Part shown: positions 1 to 11,710 of the stretch, in pieces
How positions within the stretch are numbered: the stretch's first letter is position 1
Layout of the letters: each line of letters begins with the position of its first letter
From: Undaria pinnatifida
Lineage: Eukaryota; Sar; Phaeophyceae; Laminariales; Alariaceae
NCBI GenBank assembly: GCA_012845835.1
Contig: JABAKD010000025.1
Coordinates: forward strand, 24,475,923 to 24,539,922
Reading direction: 5' to 3'
Length of the DNA: 64,000 bases
Translations under genes and position numbers: made by a program
The notes under the pieces: generated by a model
Databases searched by the model: none
Seen by the model: only the letters and a program-made list of their open reading frames with translations
What the model was told of the DNA's origin: nothing

Positions 1-830
1 GTGCGAGGGTCGAAGCCTATAAAACCCTCCAATATATGGGATGGCATGTGGCGTGGGTCAGCTCTCGGCTGGTGTATGCTCGTAGGCTCGCTTTCGGATG
101 ACCCGATGAAGACACAGCCTATGTATACCAGGTATATGATTTGAGGCAAACGAAGGCCCCTGCAAGGTGAACCTGTAAGAGCAGACCAGAAGAGAAGATG
201 TTGGTCGGCGACTACAAGCCGATATGACAATTGATTAATAATTTGCCCAGCAAATGAAACGGTTTGGTGAGCAGAGAGTAGTGATCACGTGTGGGCGGTG
301 GACGCGTGATGCGCTGCTCGTAGCTCAAACACAAAGATACCCTCAGTATCCGGTACGAACACGTACAAGAAACAAGGCATGAACCCAAGAAGCGAAAGAT
401 CCCAATACGAGATCCTGCAGCTTTGTTGTCTAACAACTCGTATCTCAGGATATGTGATCATGACCCTACGTAGTCTTTGTTTTTACTTCACTAACAACTC
501 GTGTCTTCAATATATTGCCACCGGTTCCGAGAGGGATGCCAAAATACTGTTCCTCTCATCGTTTACGAGTGCGTACCGTATGTACCATGTATCGGATGCG
601 ATTAGCCTGTAAACAGCTGTGTATCATGTATCCAACAAATTGCTGCTGATACTCGTGCTTGCTAGGTACGATATCGAGAAAATATAACCACCAGACTGAA
701 AACTGTCTGTCGTGCTAGCAACTCGCAATGTATACGAGATGACTTCAAGTGTTATGAAGCAACGACATGATGGTTACTATTTAAAACAAGTAGCATCTCT
801 AACATTTACTGTCGGACTACTTGTATTCGC
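1..830. repeat. Block B0, X copy
   Basis: Matches 27430-28260 (and the Y2 copy) at clearly lower identity than X against X', so it belongs to an older duplication. Best conserved is about positions 35-155, including a stretch ending in GATGACCCGATGAAG. I compared that stretch in both strands' open frames. Most differences change the amino acid in either frame, so I do not call it coding. A 77-codon frame at 379-612 (+) corresponds to a 101-codon frame at 27746 but is unrecognised. Confidence 0.6.
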
Positions 831-2855
831 GAAATTTTCAAAGTTCCCTTTCCGAGGCACGGTGACGCAAGAGGCTGCTGCTGCTTCTGCATTTTACACC
901 CTCGTGCGTTCGCGCGCATTTTTATGGCACAGCATGCACCTACACAGTTGCTGCAACGTACTTGATCCGGGTGCCTCGGAAAAACAGGCGCTACTACTGC
1001 TGTAGGGACGGCGCAGAAGAATCGGATAGTGATGACGCTGTTATTGTGCATCATCTATCTGGCGATACTAATAATACAATGTGTGGAAAAAAATACCGAA
1101 TCTACTGCAGTAGATGCGACTTTCATGTGTCCGGCGTATAAGCATTCGGGTGCAACTTCTAACTTATTATTGTCGTGATCGGCACATTTGATGCGCCTAT
1201 AAAAGTCCACTACTACATGTACTGCGCAACCTTGTGAGTAACCAAGCCAAACATAATCGACCCCGTCCACTTGAAACTGTCTGGGAAACTATTCAGTATT
1301 AGCTCCAAATAACCCACAGCAGTCTACAGCAGCAAGCAGCTTTCTGCGCGTTTCTGGTTTGTGAGGTTTGCTCAAAATGTACACATGAACACTAGAATAT
1401 TGTGCCCGTATCATGTATGCTGCAAAAATGAAAACGCGGTGAGGGCCAGAATTAACGAGGAACTTGCGAGATCAAACTTCGATTTATATGTTTAGAACTT
1501 TTTTTTTTTTGCATCCGATAGGTCAAAAACTGTATAACCAAGCAGGCATTTTCAGAAGTTTTGCGAAACTCAAATTCAACAAAGAGGTAAAAAAGAAAGT
1601 TATTGCGGTGGACGAACGTGGCCGAAGATGATACAAACAAACACACAAACGAACACACAAGCAAACACACAAACGAATATACACACATGCAGAGAAAGTA
1701 AATCAAGGCACCCTACCCTCGTATGCGATCCGATATGAAGAGGCTTTTTTCCTTGGAAAACGGAGAAAATTCGGCTCATCGCTGCGCGATTCACGCGCCT
1801 CTTGCAAAAAAAAATGTAAGTTGCAGCTGCTGTATTGGGTGATCCCAAAAAACTCTGCAAGTTCGCGCAACATGTTGCAGCACCAGCGACCTCGGCAGCC
1901 AGCACTTGGACGCCTTCCCCTCAGGTGCCCAGGCAGAGGGTTAGTACCATCACCATACCCAAATCCTTTCTTCCCGTGCCCCCAACGCATAAAGACACTC
2001 TCCCCAAGAGAACGAGTACGTAGCAAGAAAGATAGATCGAAATCAAGCAGACTGAATCTTAAAACGACACGAGAGATGGAAGCTCAGACTACCTTTTCAG
2101 TCATTCGAACAACAGAACGCCATGTGAATCGCGCATAGGAAGCAACACCAACACAGCGGAGGTGTAACAGACACAACTCAAGGCGCAGACAGCTGGGACA
2201 GCAGAGCCATTAGTCACACGGGCGTATGTGTTTGACCCTCGGAGGCCGTCTCGGCATAGGGCACTGCAGGACTGCCAGCTATGCTGCGATGCATAGGTCA
2301 CCTGCAAGGTCAACCAACAAAAACAAATCTAACCGATTTCCGAGATCGACAGACCCAGAGATAAGTGCTGACCGACCATGGGGGAAGGTGCTCTGCGCAT
2401 GGGCCTTCAAGTGGTGCCAGAAGAGGGGGCGGGAGCACTATCGTACCGTTTATCTGCATGCTGCGCTCCGCTCTCCCTGCACACTTCATACTGCCGCAGC
2501 GGTGCGAGCCAGACTTCAATGTGTTCACATAAAACGCAAACGGTGAAGGTTGATAGGTCTGAAATGCATTAATCAGTAAGTACTAGAAAAAATATCAAGT
2601 TGCACCTCTTGCCCACTTCTATCTTCACTCTACGTCGGTAGCTAGGTGTAGGACAGAAGGGCAACTGAGACAGAACCAGCAACGAAACGTCCGCTGATAC
2701 GTTGAATTTATTATAAAAACTAAAATAAATATGTTGACTATTCTATATAATTTTTTCAACGTACGTCAGATGTTAGAACGACCGATTGAATGATGGAAAC
2801 TATGCTGTATTTATCGAAAGCCCACCAGTAGGCATGAACGTCTTATTATGGACCA
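831..2855. other. Unassigned 2-kb stretch with CA-rich microsatellite
   Basis: No recognisable gene on either strand. Open frames are about 60-110 codons, overlap on opposite strands and look like chance. An interrupted ACAAACAC-type simple repeat lies at 1631-1690, and it makes spurious cysteine- and valine-rich frames on the minus strand. The region is kept in X' at 56411-58452. Confidence 0.5.
1631..1690. repeat. Interrupted CA/ACAA microsatellite
   Basis: Repeated units of ACAA, CACA and CGAA with 4-bp periodicity. The X' copy at 57250-57310 has a different number and order of units, as expected for a slipping simple repeat. Confidence 0.75.
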
Positions 2856-3390
2856 GCGGCGAAAAAATGAAAGGCCCGCCAGCAGGCAACAAAAGATACG
2901 TAAAATCATGCCAGCAGGCACGGAAGACTTCAAGGGCAGCCGCACAAAATTGGCACTAAGTTCTACATCGTGTACGTGCGTACATATTCCCCTTAAACAT
3001 TGGGAATCTGCATTTTGCACGCAAGTACATTTTTTTTTACACCCTCCTCCGCCCCCCCCCTAGCAGCCTCTACAGCCCTCCCACTTTACCCCTCCTTCTG
3101 GCTTCGCCCCACTAATAAAAAAGGCGGCCACTGGTACAAACGATACCGGACAAGTGAGAGTATTTCTTTACCTTTCAGACAATTCATCGAGACGCAGCGC
3201 CAATTGTTCGTCTATTCTGTCTTTGAGTTCCAAGTAACCGCTCCCCCCTCCTTTCTTCCCCGCCGCCCACACCGTCGCCTGCTATCATAACGCACGCAAT
3301 AAACTCATATAAATCTGTGCGACCTATCCCCTCCAACCCTTAGAAACACCCGATAGGTCACAGGAAATATAGAGAAGGCGCTAGAGTACA
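2856..3390. repeat. LINE-flanking block with poly-C tract, X copy
   Basis: Matches 14175-14640 at moderate identity, including a long C run (3051-3060), a short A run and a short conserved stretch around 3110-3240. On the plus strand a pyrimidine-rich acceptor-like stretch ends at 3180. Read on the minus strand, the X' copy gives a short coiled-coil-like peptide (LKDRIDEQLALRLDELSER) followed by a donor-like GTAAAG. This frame is broken in X by a 2-bp difference. Function unknown. It probably belongs to the 5' side of the LINE fragment. Confidence 0.45.
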
Positions 3391-4575
3391 GTAAGAAATG
3401 CACAGTGGCAGCGAACGTAAACGAGTGTGCAGTAATTGTATGTGACGAAGACAATCATTATCCGGTAACGAATAAATGGAAGCGAGGAGAAGATTACCTA
3501 TTAGTCTTAGATCAGTATTTGTACCTTGGCGTAGATTTTTCAAAAGACTGCCGTTGGGATACGCGCATAGCGAAAATAATAGAAAAGGGCAAGTCACAAT
3601 TAGGCAGTGATACAATGACATGTCTTGAGGATCTGTTTCAGTGCTTAGAGTTGCAGAGGAGGCGCCAAGTGTCGGATATAATGACTTTTGAAGAGGAAAG
3701 TAAATCGTTTGAAAATGTCGATTTTTGTGGCCAGCCAAATCATGGAAACGGAGGAGAGAAGCCGGAAAAAGGAGAAGAACAGAGGAAAATTGGTGTAAGC
3801 AGTGATGAAGGTGGGGCCGACCGTCACCTGAATGAATTGGCACAATGCCCATCTTACGGGCAGATGTACTCTACTGGTAGTTGCACGTACTGACCAGCCG
3901 TCCTATAGTAAAGTTCCTTGCAGCGTCCTCGGCAACGTTCCCAGATACATATGGCTGAAAGTTTGAAACAACCTTATTACACAACATACCGACGGGAAGT
4001 AACAAGCCGAGATTCCCCGCATATTGTGCTTCTCTGCATCTAGATAAAGATACGCAGTGTACTCAAGGTAGTGTACTCAAGGTAGTGGCTACGAAATAAA
4101 TAGACACTAATGGACTGCAAAATCTCTATTACAATAGGCATGACAGGTGCGATCTTAACACACTCGCATCTTGACGCTAGGATATATATATATGTACATT
4201 TTTATTTAACGGTATTGTACCAAGGCTACAGTACGCAGGAGAAGAATATGAAGGGAACGCCAAGTATTGTCAAAACAACTAGAAAGAGTAATAATGGCAG
4301 CAGATAAAAAGGCACTGCAGTAGGAGCTCAAGTATGACAAGTAATACAGCACTAAGAGTAGAACCAGAAATGCACCCATTTATGTAGACACGCGAAAAAG
4401 TTGAAATGGTAACATGAAGTAAGGAATATGCCAGAAAATAGTCGCCGATATAAGTCTTTGCGAGAAAATAACATAATATTGCGCCGGAATGAGATGGGAT
4501 GGCGTGGTCGAGAACATATTCAAGGAATCAGGAGGAGACCAAGAAGAGGTAAGGGGAGCAAAAATATTTTTCCGG
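3391..4575 (+). pseudogene. LINE fragment A: reverse transcriptase carboxyl region, interrupted
   Basis: A decayed piece of the region downstream of the reverse transcriptase fingers/palm of a non-LTR retrotransposon. The open frame from 3405 carries a CAVIVCDED start, then DQYLYLGVDFSKDC and WDTRIAKIIEKGKSQLG, the typical YLG-containing segment after the polymerase domain. The next expected piece, ILTHSHLDARI, appears only at about 4147. A 534-bp insertion (3607-4140) separates the two, and LINE fragment B has them contiguous. Farther on, KLKWQHEVRNMPE and RNEMGWRGREH match the later part of the same family at 14990-15140. Stops and frameshifts make it non-functional. No endonuclease or polymerase catalytic motif is present. 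Family assignment comes from recalled protein wording, not from a search. Confidence 0.7.
3607..4140. mobile_element. 534-bp insertion with near 10-bp target duplication
   Basis: LINE fragment A is interrupted between two pieces that are adjacent in LINE fragment B. The left flank reads ACAATTAGGCA (3596-3606) and the right flank ACAATAGGCA (4131-4140), one base apart. A target duplication of about 10-11 bp suits insertion by a LINE-type endonuclease, so a non-autonomous retroposon is a fair guess. There is no clear poly-A end and no recognised core. The plus-strand frame from LINE A reads through into it as far as 3893, which explains the apparent 162-codon frame. The same insertion is present in X' (60780-61315), so it predates that duplication. 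Confidence 0.55.
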
Positions 4576-5928
4576 TGTCCCTAGCCCATGGGTCCTTTGA
4601 TCGGGTTGTTGCAGTTTTTCGATATACTTTGTAAGTTCAGGGTACAGAGTTCCTCACGCATTGAGTCTCGGAGAATAATGTTATCTACTTTCATCCTACC
4701 ATGCGTCGAACACGCCTACTGCTGTAGGAGTTGCAAGTTATTGTGGTTTGGATGGCGGGGCTCCGCGGCTAAGGAACTGCCCAAACTCTTGAAGCCCGAT
4801 GTGGACTAAAGTAAGGCTTCGGCAGCAAGGATACATTGTTCAATTCGCTGTCAGAGTACGCAGAGCGAGTCTTCCTCATAAGCGCTAGTTTTTCTCAGCT
4901 GCAACAACAACGAGTTTAAAGCGCATGTTTACGTTGTTTGAATATACGTAACTCGGCCGTGAACATGGGGGTAACTCTCTTACCGGAGCCAGGGTACGTG
5001 CGGTCCCCAATGCCATTGCTTGGACAAACAGCCCACAAGGACGTATGTCGGTTATTGCCTGATGAGCTCTTCGACGTGGGTTGTGCGATGAAGGTTATAC
5101 AGGCTTGCAGGTTACAATCCTCAGACGGTTATTGGTGAGTGCTACGCAACATGGTCAAGGTGCACCATATCGGGCTTTTACGAGAGATTTCAAGAGCTTC
5201 ATACCTCACCCAACACTTCAATTGGAATAAAACAACTTTTCAAAGATGAAGAATGTCCATGGCCCCTAGCTATACAACGAGCTCTTATGCAAACCAAGAA
5301 AGACCATGCCGACGAGTTGTCGGCCCAGGAGCCACGCCCCTCAGAAACCGTTTCAGTTTAAACAGGTCACTTCTATCGCGGGGCGTTTCTCATTCTGTAG
5401 CGTGCGTCCAGAGCAGTATTGACAGTAGTTTCGAATGTGGCTTCGCCGTGCCACGTTTGGTGGAATGAACAAGCGCACGGCAATACGGGCAACACATTGC
5501 GGTTCAAACGCCTTCAGCATGACAGGGCTATTAGCCAAAATGGGTCGCGATTTTATTCATTTTTTGCGAACTGTTTTGTTTTATACGTACAAGATGATTT
5601 GGGGGAAATTAAAACTGGTCCCGGAGGAAAATTCCCATGGCTTAGATACATGACAAGAGTGATGAAAATAAAGGTCATCCTCCGACGATTTTGGCTTAAG
5701 GAGCTCCATCAATCAGGAAACAGGTTAGGAGTAATTGTTACCTCTATCGTAGCATGCGTCCCTAGTTCATGGCATTACTCATTAGGTGGCAGACTCTACT
5801 ACTCCATATTAGGTTTTTGTCTCAGGCAATCCGTTTTCTATGTTGGGCGCCTCTGAATACAAGCATTGCACCCCTACCATGGCCTGTGTCTGAGAACGCT
5901 TTTTATATCGTCCGTCGGCACTGCACAG
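4576..5928 (+). repeat. Beta-helix module M1, upstream part
   Basis: Matches 8440-9626 (module M2) at roughly 70 percent by eye and X' 63140-64000 at much higher identity. It leads directly into exon E1, so I read it as intron or intergenic DNA of the module. A frame at 4938-5138 (+) extends to 140 codons in X' (63521-63943). Compared with M2, its differences fall at all codon positions, so I do not call it coding. In X the module is joined at 4576 straight to LINE fragment A, about 1.4 kb shorter than in X'. Confidence 0.55.
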
Positions 5929-6012
5929 GTGCTGTCTACTCAAGAACAGATTGTTCTATCGACGTCCATGGCAACGCCTACTTTGACGCCAACATCGCGG
6001 GGCACGACGGAG
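5929..6012 (+). CDS. Exon E1: one Pmp-like beta-helix repeat (84 bp)
   Basis: An open segment of exactly 84 bp between CTGCACAG and GTATGG. It begins with the last two bases of a glycine codon and ends with the first base of another, so it is phase 1 at both ends. It encodes 28 residues: GAVY, then SRTDCS, DVHGN, FDAN (FxxN motif) and GHDG. If joined to a copy of itself or of E2-E4, the split glycine recreates DGGAVY across the junction. GGA(I/V) plus FxxN is the diagnostic pair of Chlamydia Pmp repeats, which build right-handed parallel beta-helices in surface proteins. E1 and E2 share the consensus positions while many others differ. No start codon, signal peptide or rest of a gene can be placed. 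It could be a relic. Confidence 0.6.
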
Positions 6013-6429
6013 GTATGGTTTTCTTCGGAAGAACTCGTCGGTGGCGGGGTTAATACTTAAGACACTGTAAATTAACGCAGTATAGATTGCTTTCGTTTCA
6101 TTGTCGTCACTCGCCATCTTAGATCGACAATGAACGATGGCGCCCCCGTAAGTTAGAGTTCGATAACAATTTAGATGTTCATACATGGACTGTAAAACTG
6201 GGCGTCTGAAAAAAAGGTCGCGTGTCAACGCTTAGCACGATGAGGGTAGACGATCATTTGGGTCAACTGACATTTGGTTGACGAGACGTCTTCAAAAACA
6301 AGCAAATACCCAATTACGTTGAGCCAATCAAATTGAATCATTCATGGTTATGGCACTCAGACGTGCAATGTTAACCCCGAATCAATGGCCTTCTTGCTAA
6401 TTTTTCTCATTTTATGCCAGCGCAAGTCC
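6013..6429. other. Module DNA downstream of E1
   Basis: Intron-like. The first 230 bases match the DNA after E2 (9711-9940) at about 70 percent by eye. There is no recognisable coding content. A pyrimidine-rich stretch ending in CCAG at 6420 is a plausible acceptor for the conserved frame at 6430. Confidence 0.4.
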
Positions 6430-6507
6430 TGCGGACACGAAGTATGCACTGAGGTCGATCCACAGGCTAGGACTGTCTCTTGGTATGACCACGTCGATAT
6501 CTTTGGC
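6430..6507 (+). CDS. Candidate exon F1 with conserved SW-DHVDIFG frame
   Basis: Part of an open plus-strand frame (6385-6771). Within it, CGHEVCTEV and SWYDHVDIFG are shared with 17315-17392, where the same frame reads CGRQVCTEV and SWCDHVDIFG. Several of the differences between the two are synonymous (GAG/GAA, GTC/GTG, GAT/GAC, GGC/GGT), unlike the surrounding DNA. The two sites sit at equivalent positions in older duplicated modules. I do not recognise the protein. It could be another exon of the beta-helix gene family, or chance within related noncoding DNA. Confidence 0.3.
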
Positions 6508-7799
6508 ACACCCTTCACAAACTTTCGCAGTTGGAATGTATGCACATCCGAGTCGTCCGCGGACCATCCTCGTGCCCCAACCTGCCATACCTCACAGCAT
6601 TCCCCATCAAGTTTATACAATCATGCAGTCAAACAACTGGTGGTAACAATTTCGGGTCCACTCCGTTTAACAGGCCTAACCTCTAGCCCTGAGCCAAGAC
6701 CGAACCCTACCTGCGGCACCCGCCACGATACATTTTTGTTTCTGAATGACAGGCCGCCTACACGTCCTTAGCACAAAATAGTCGGAATATCGTCATTCTC
6801 ACTTTACAATATTCCTTGGTGTTCACTTAGTCCATAGAAATCTCTTCGGGGTGAAAATGTTTTTCTTCTCCACGAATAAGTTTTTAGTAAGGTATAGAGA
6901 TCTTGTCGTGAGGAACCTAATGAACGTATTGGTGTGCCTGTACCGTATGTTGCGTCCCCTGATCCTAACTCGAACCCAAACATTTTATCTGCAGTGGCCC
7001 GAAACGTTCCCCCTTATCATAAACCTCACCCAATTTGTCACTGCGATCTATGGCTCTTGGAGGTGTTTTGACGGGTCGGATAAGGTTTGGTCGGGTCATG
7101 GTGACCCACCCCGGCAACGTGCCACGGTAACGGTTTACCCTTATATTTCTACGGTTCCTCACATGACCAACTACCCTGCACTCCGCCGACACAAACATTA
7201 TTGGACAAACAATCAAAATCTATACATCCGACGAACGATCGTATACCCCAGGCTTTACAGACAAGTCTTTTTCATATCAAGGCTAACATATTTACCAGTG
7301 TTTGTGGGTCCACGGTTATCGGGTAAGGGGTCCCGTTTTTCATTACTCAGCATATTTTTTGGCCTATAAGTGCTACCTCGATCGAACGTAGCACCCAATG
7401 TCGACCTGTGAACATGGAAAAACAAAGTCTGACCGGACACGCCGCGAGGTTGTGAAAACTTCTGTACCCGACGCGCGGGTTGGGCCATGACCCGTAAAGG
7501 CCCCTGGGATGTTCCTTTCTGTCTCGTAATGTGTGTGTGCATTACCCGCCGTTCCTATTCAACTACAAAAATTAAGTGACAAGCTTAACCCTACCTATGT
7601 CACGACCTCCGTTGAAGGTTGGAGAGTCTCCCAATGTGTTCATTTTTTCGTCGAAGTTTTTGTCCTCCCACCACTCTTGTGCTCCCTCCCAGCAGTGACC
7701 CGGATCTGGGGTCACATAACAGACCTTTCTCTCCTCTGTGTATCTATTCAATTACTCTAAGGCGATGAAAGGATACAACTGCACATGGGTTCTCCGGAG
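6508..7799. other. Unassigned stretch
   Basis: Still similar to 17393-17650 up to about 6760, then unmatched. A 172-codon plus-strand frame (6851-7369) is the longest here. A frame of this length is expected about once by chance in a window of this size, and it shows no domain, motif or partner copy. I see no gene. Confidence 0.4.
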
Positions 7800-9626
7800 A
7801 GGGTATTCGATGCACGGTCGGGAATTTTTTTCTCTGCTGTATATTTTGGGTCTGTCTGGCCGATAGCGATTATTGCACCAGTACTTAGATATTTAATGCT
7901 GCATGTTGAAACCCCGAATATGACTCCAACATGCGTACCACCATACATCGGCGACGATGTCTTCGACTATGATTGAAAAACCATCGGGCTTGTAATCCCC
8001 GAGAAACTTCGTCCAGGCCATGAACATCGGATATTCGGGGTCTACGGTATATTAGTGTGGTCTCGGATGTCGATAAATGACAGGCTAGACGGCCGGTGTT
8101 ATGTTTCTTTGGAATATATATTGGCGGCCGAGTCTTGGCGCATGGTGAGCTGTTCTCCGACGACACGATCCTCAGTTCGCCAATCGTAACGTTTTGTAGC
8201 GTCCCACTAAGGTTAGCAGTCCGTTCAAAGGTCAATCTAGAAAGCGCCTGTTAATGTAATTCACGCAAGAGGAGCCAATCCACCTCATTTCGTTCGAATC
8301 CTTTGACGATATACAAGGCGACTATATCAGGTCCAACGGCGCGCGCTATAATAGGCATAAACCTTCATGGGAACAGCATTTATGAATGGTGGGGTTATCT
8401 CACCCCAAACATTAAAGGATCGTCTTTTTTTTAGAAACCTTATTTTGTCGTGTACCTTTACCATGCCTCTCTCTCTGTTGATCGGGTATTGCTTTCTGTT
8501 TATCGATATACGTTTGTAACGTGAGGTATAGAGCTCCTCACGTGACAAGACTCAGCAAACCGAAATAGACATGCGTCGAACACGCGTACTCTGTTGGTTG
8601 CACATTTTATCGTTTTCGGTGGCGGGGCTGCGCGGGTGAAGATCTACTCGAAGTCTTCTGGCCCGATGTGGACTACCGTAAGGCTACGGCAGGATAGTCA
8701 TTTCATTCGTACTGCTGTCAGAGGCTTAGCGCGAGACATGTTCACAAGCGGCACCTTGCCTCAGCGGTGAAAAAAGAGTTTTGAAGCGCAGTTTGAGTTA
8801 GGTACTCTCACTAGTTAACTTGTGGGTAAGCTTTCTGCCGTATCCTGGGTATGTGCAGCCAACCATGACATTTTCTGGACAACCATCCCACAAGAACGCA
8901 TATCTGTCATGGCATGAATTGTTCTTTGACATGGGATACGCGAAGAAGGCTATACAACCCGCCAGGTTACGAGTCTGAGAACGCTATATGGGCGCAGGCT
9001 ACGTAACACGGTTGGGGTGTACCATGCATGTATATAAATATAAAAAAATATGTTTTGAAACTGCTAACTTCAAGAGCTTCATACCTCACCCAATACCTGA
9101 GTGGGAGAGATTTTTTTTTCATGACAAATTTCCATAGTCCCTAGTTGTACAGCGAACTCTGCTGCAAAACAAGGAAACCCATTCCTACGCATTTGGGGCC
9201 ACAGCATTCAGCAGACGTTTCAATAAAAATGGGCCATTTCAAACACGGCGCGTGTCACTTACCGTAGAGTGTGTCTGAAGCGGTATTTACTGGAGTAGCG
9301 AATGCGCCATCGTCTTGCCTCGTTTGGTTAGCTGGGAGAGAAGCGTGCGGCGAGACGGGTAACACATTCAGGCTCAAACATCTTCTGGATAAAAGAACTA
9401 CTTAACCGGTAATTGGTCGAAAATTCATTGTTGTTTTGCGAGCTGTTTCGTTGTATACCTAGTCAATGAGATTAGGTATCAGGGAGCAATTAAGTATTTC
9501 TCCAAAACAGGCTTTTCGGTTAGGCATCGTGCTCCTCATGTTTGGTGCCTATGAATACAAGCAATGCACCCCAATCATGGCCTGCATCTGAGATCGCTTA
9601 TTACATCGTCTGTCGGCACTGCGCAG
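7800..9626 (+). repeat. Beta-helix module M2, upstream part
   Basis: Parallels M1. From about 8190 it aligns with X' 62890 onward (including the part deleted from X), and from 8440 with X 4576-5928. It retains the GTCGAACACGC stretch at 8575, a GCCCGATGTGGACTA stretch at 8660, and the run into the exon at 9627. Spacing from exon E1 to E2 is 3698 bp. There are no usable open frames, so I read it as intron or spacer. Confidence 0.55.
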
Positions 9627-9710
9627 GTGCTGTCTACGCATCTACGGACTCTTCTTACGATGTTCAAGGCAGCACACACTTCAACGCCAACAAAGCGGAA
9701 GACGACGGGG
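9627..9710 (+). CDS. Exon E2: one Pmp-like beta-helix repeat (84 bp)
   Basis: The second 84-bp member, bounded by CTGCGCAG and GTAAGC, the latter a near-consensus donor. Phase 1 at both ends. It encodes GAVYASTDSS, DVQGS, FNAN (FxxN) and EDDG plus the first base of a glycine codon. Compared with E1, the unchanged residues are the beta-helix consensus ones (GAVY, a serine, DV, a glycine, F, AN, alanine, DG), and about a dozen others differ. The similarity to E1 also extends into the frame upstream (NTSIAP against NTSNAP), so a longer exon starting farther left cannot be excluded for this pair. The common AG boundary across all four members favours the 84-bp form. Confidence 0.6.
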
Positions 9711-10315
9711 GTAAGCGTTTTTTCGGAAGAACTCGATTGGGCCGAAGTTGTTGCTTGGGACACGGTAACCTCAAGCAGTATCAGTGACTTTCGTTTTATT
9801 CTCGTCCTATACCGTCTTGAGCCGACTATAAACGATGCTGATCCCGTTGAGTAGAGGTCAAACACGATTTTCACGTTGAGACGAATACGGACCCGTGTCA
9901 ATGCTTTATTCGATGAGTGTAGGCGCACATTTCGATGAAGCAGCAATCGGTCGACGGGGGTTTCTGAAAAAAGCAAGCACCTCGGGACATTGAATCGGTC
10001 AATCGACCGTAAAGAGTCGGTCTACGGTAACCTCCCATCTTTTGTTTAACGAAATCGCTGGTTTCAACACCAGCTTCAGATTGTACCTTCTGAAATACGT
10101 TGTCCCTCAACACCCCGACGTCATCGATAGATAGACCTCACAGAAAAAATATGTGAATACCTTGTTTTCAATAGCATCCTTCCTTGTATAACGACTCGCG
10201 CGACCGCGGGCCCGGTGGTATCAGCTCCGAGGACATACCCTCGTAGACTTGGAGTGCGTTCGTCCACAATGAAATGGTTCATTTGTTACCACACATGGAA
10301 GTGACATGCTATCGG
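9711..10315. other. Module DNA downstream of E2, then unassigned
   Basis: The first 230 bases match the DNA after E1. Beyond about 9950 there is no similarity I can place and no gene. This stretch ends at the outer edge of the palindrome. Confidence 0.4.
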
Positions 10316-11131
10316 CCATGTACCTTCCCGTTCGTATATCAAAATGTCAAGAGCTAACGAGAAACGCCAATAATGACAGTTAGACTCCCTGACAACATGT
10401 ATCCAACCTTTCTTTGCAAGGTAAAATTCCCAATGGTACGACCACAGCGGTTCAGCACCATCCAAAAGCCTATCTCGGGCTACCAACCACAAGTTGGCTC
10501 AGACCGAGTAGGTCTGATAAATATAGCTGTCCGTACGTTGGGCAATGGTCAAGTCCAGCACATCTGGGTCAATTTCACCAATACTTCTACCACGTTTTCC
10601 GACCGTGAACAACGGTTGTTCAGCAGCCGCATAATCACCAATGCATCTTCAAGCAAACCACGCACCACGCATCACACCTCCAATTGCGCATGCAACTTGC
10701 CGAAAACCCAGCCCACATAATAGGTATTCCAGCAAAATAGCCATCCCTGTAAAACATGTTTTGTTCACACATAGCCTCGGCAATGAAACCTCAGCTGTAG
10801 CTGCGTCAGATTATAGATATCATCGTCCTGCGCAGAAATTCCATATCAGAAGAAGAACTTGAAATTTAAACTTTCAATAAAACCGAAAATCAGTAATAGT
10901 AGGGATCCGCCCCAAATCACAATATGACCAAAAACGCGCCCATACTGCTGTACGAGTCCCTGCTTCTGATCCATCTTCAGCCCGGGCGCCTTGGGCTCGT
11001 TTCTCAGGACGGTAGTTGCGTGATGAAGCACGCGCGACACCGGCTCTCTGGTGCTGCTCGCCTTCTCCGGCCGCTCCCAGGCCACCTTGGCAAATACTCG
11101 TCGTCACTACCGAGCGGCAGTGTGGGCACGA

Positions 11132-11706
11132 CTAAACCGCACTCCACCGCAGGCGATTAGGTTCAAGTGGGGGCTTCGCCCGCACCACCCTTGCCCCTGA
11201 ATGAAACCGGACCGCCCCAGGTTTCTTGCGTGCAGGTGGGTCACCCGGCAACGCCTGATATGGCACGTCAAGGTGCGTTCGAAAGACGATATCGAGCAAC
11301 ACTTTGGCACAATCCGGTGGGGAGGCATGGTCAACAGCGTTATGGTCAACCGTCTCCAACACGCCCGCACCCTCCCGTATTTCCACCTCGGAATCCTGGA
11401 TTATCGTGGGTCGTTGAGACGGCAGCGTCAGCGCGACTTCATCGTCCACGTCGCCTGGCGCGTCATCGCCCAGCATGAACGCTGTGGCAGCAATCGTCGC
11501 TCACAGCACAGAACCATTGTTGGGCTCGACCACAGAACAAGCTGTAAGCTCTATCCCAGCGCCATCTTGACGCCCTTGTGCCTTCAATACAAAGGCTCTA
11601 AGCTTCGCCATGACGTCGATGCCGAGTTTCTCTCTCAGCGTCTTCTGCCAGATGATAACTACATCTACTCTCCCAGGGAGCACGATAAACCACATGGTAA
11701 ATCGGA
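11132..11706 (-). pseudogene. Ty3/gypsy fragment, left palindrome arm
   Basis: A decayed pol piece covering the end of the protease region and the linker before reverse transcriptase. Residues visible on the minus strand include DVVII, QKTLREKLGIDV, QGRQDGAG and then DDEVALTL, DSEVEIREGAGVLE, DPPAR and RVVRAKPP. The VRAKPP segment is the usual lead-in to the reverse transcriptase of gypsy elements. Frameshifts separate the parts, and no polymerase catalytic motif follows. It is oriented opposite to the right-arm copy. Assignment is from family wording, not from a search. Confidence 0.65.
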
Positions 11707-11710
11707 CTGA

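Noticed and set aside
35-155. Conserved stretch of block B0 as a coding exon
   Set aside because: In both possible frames most differences between the copies change the amino acid, so conservation is not at protein level.
1631-1690. CRISPR-like spaced repeats
   Set aside because: Units are 4 bp and interrupted. It is a microsatellite in eukaryotic DNA.
6851-7369. 172-codon open frame on the plus strand
   Set aside because: About one frame of this length is expected by chance in 64 kb. There is no domain, no paralogous copy and no splice or start context.
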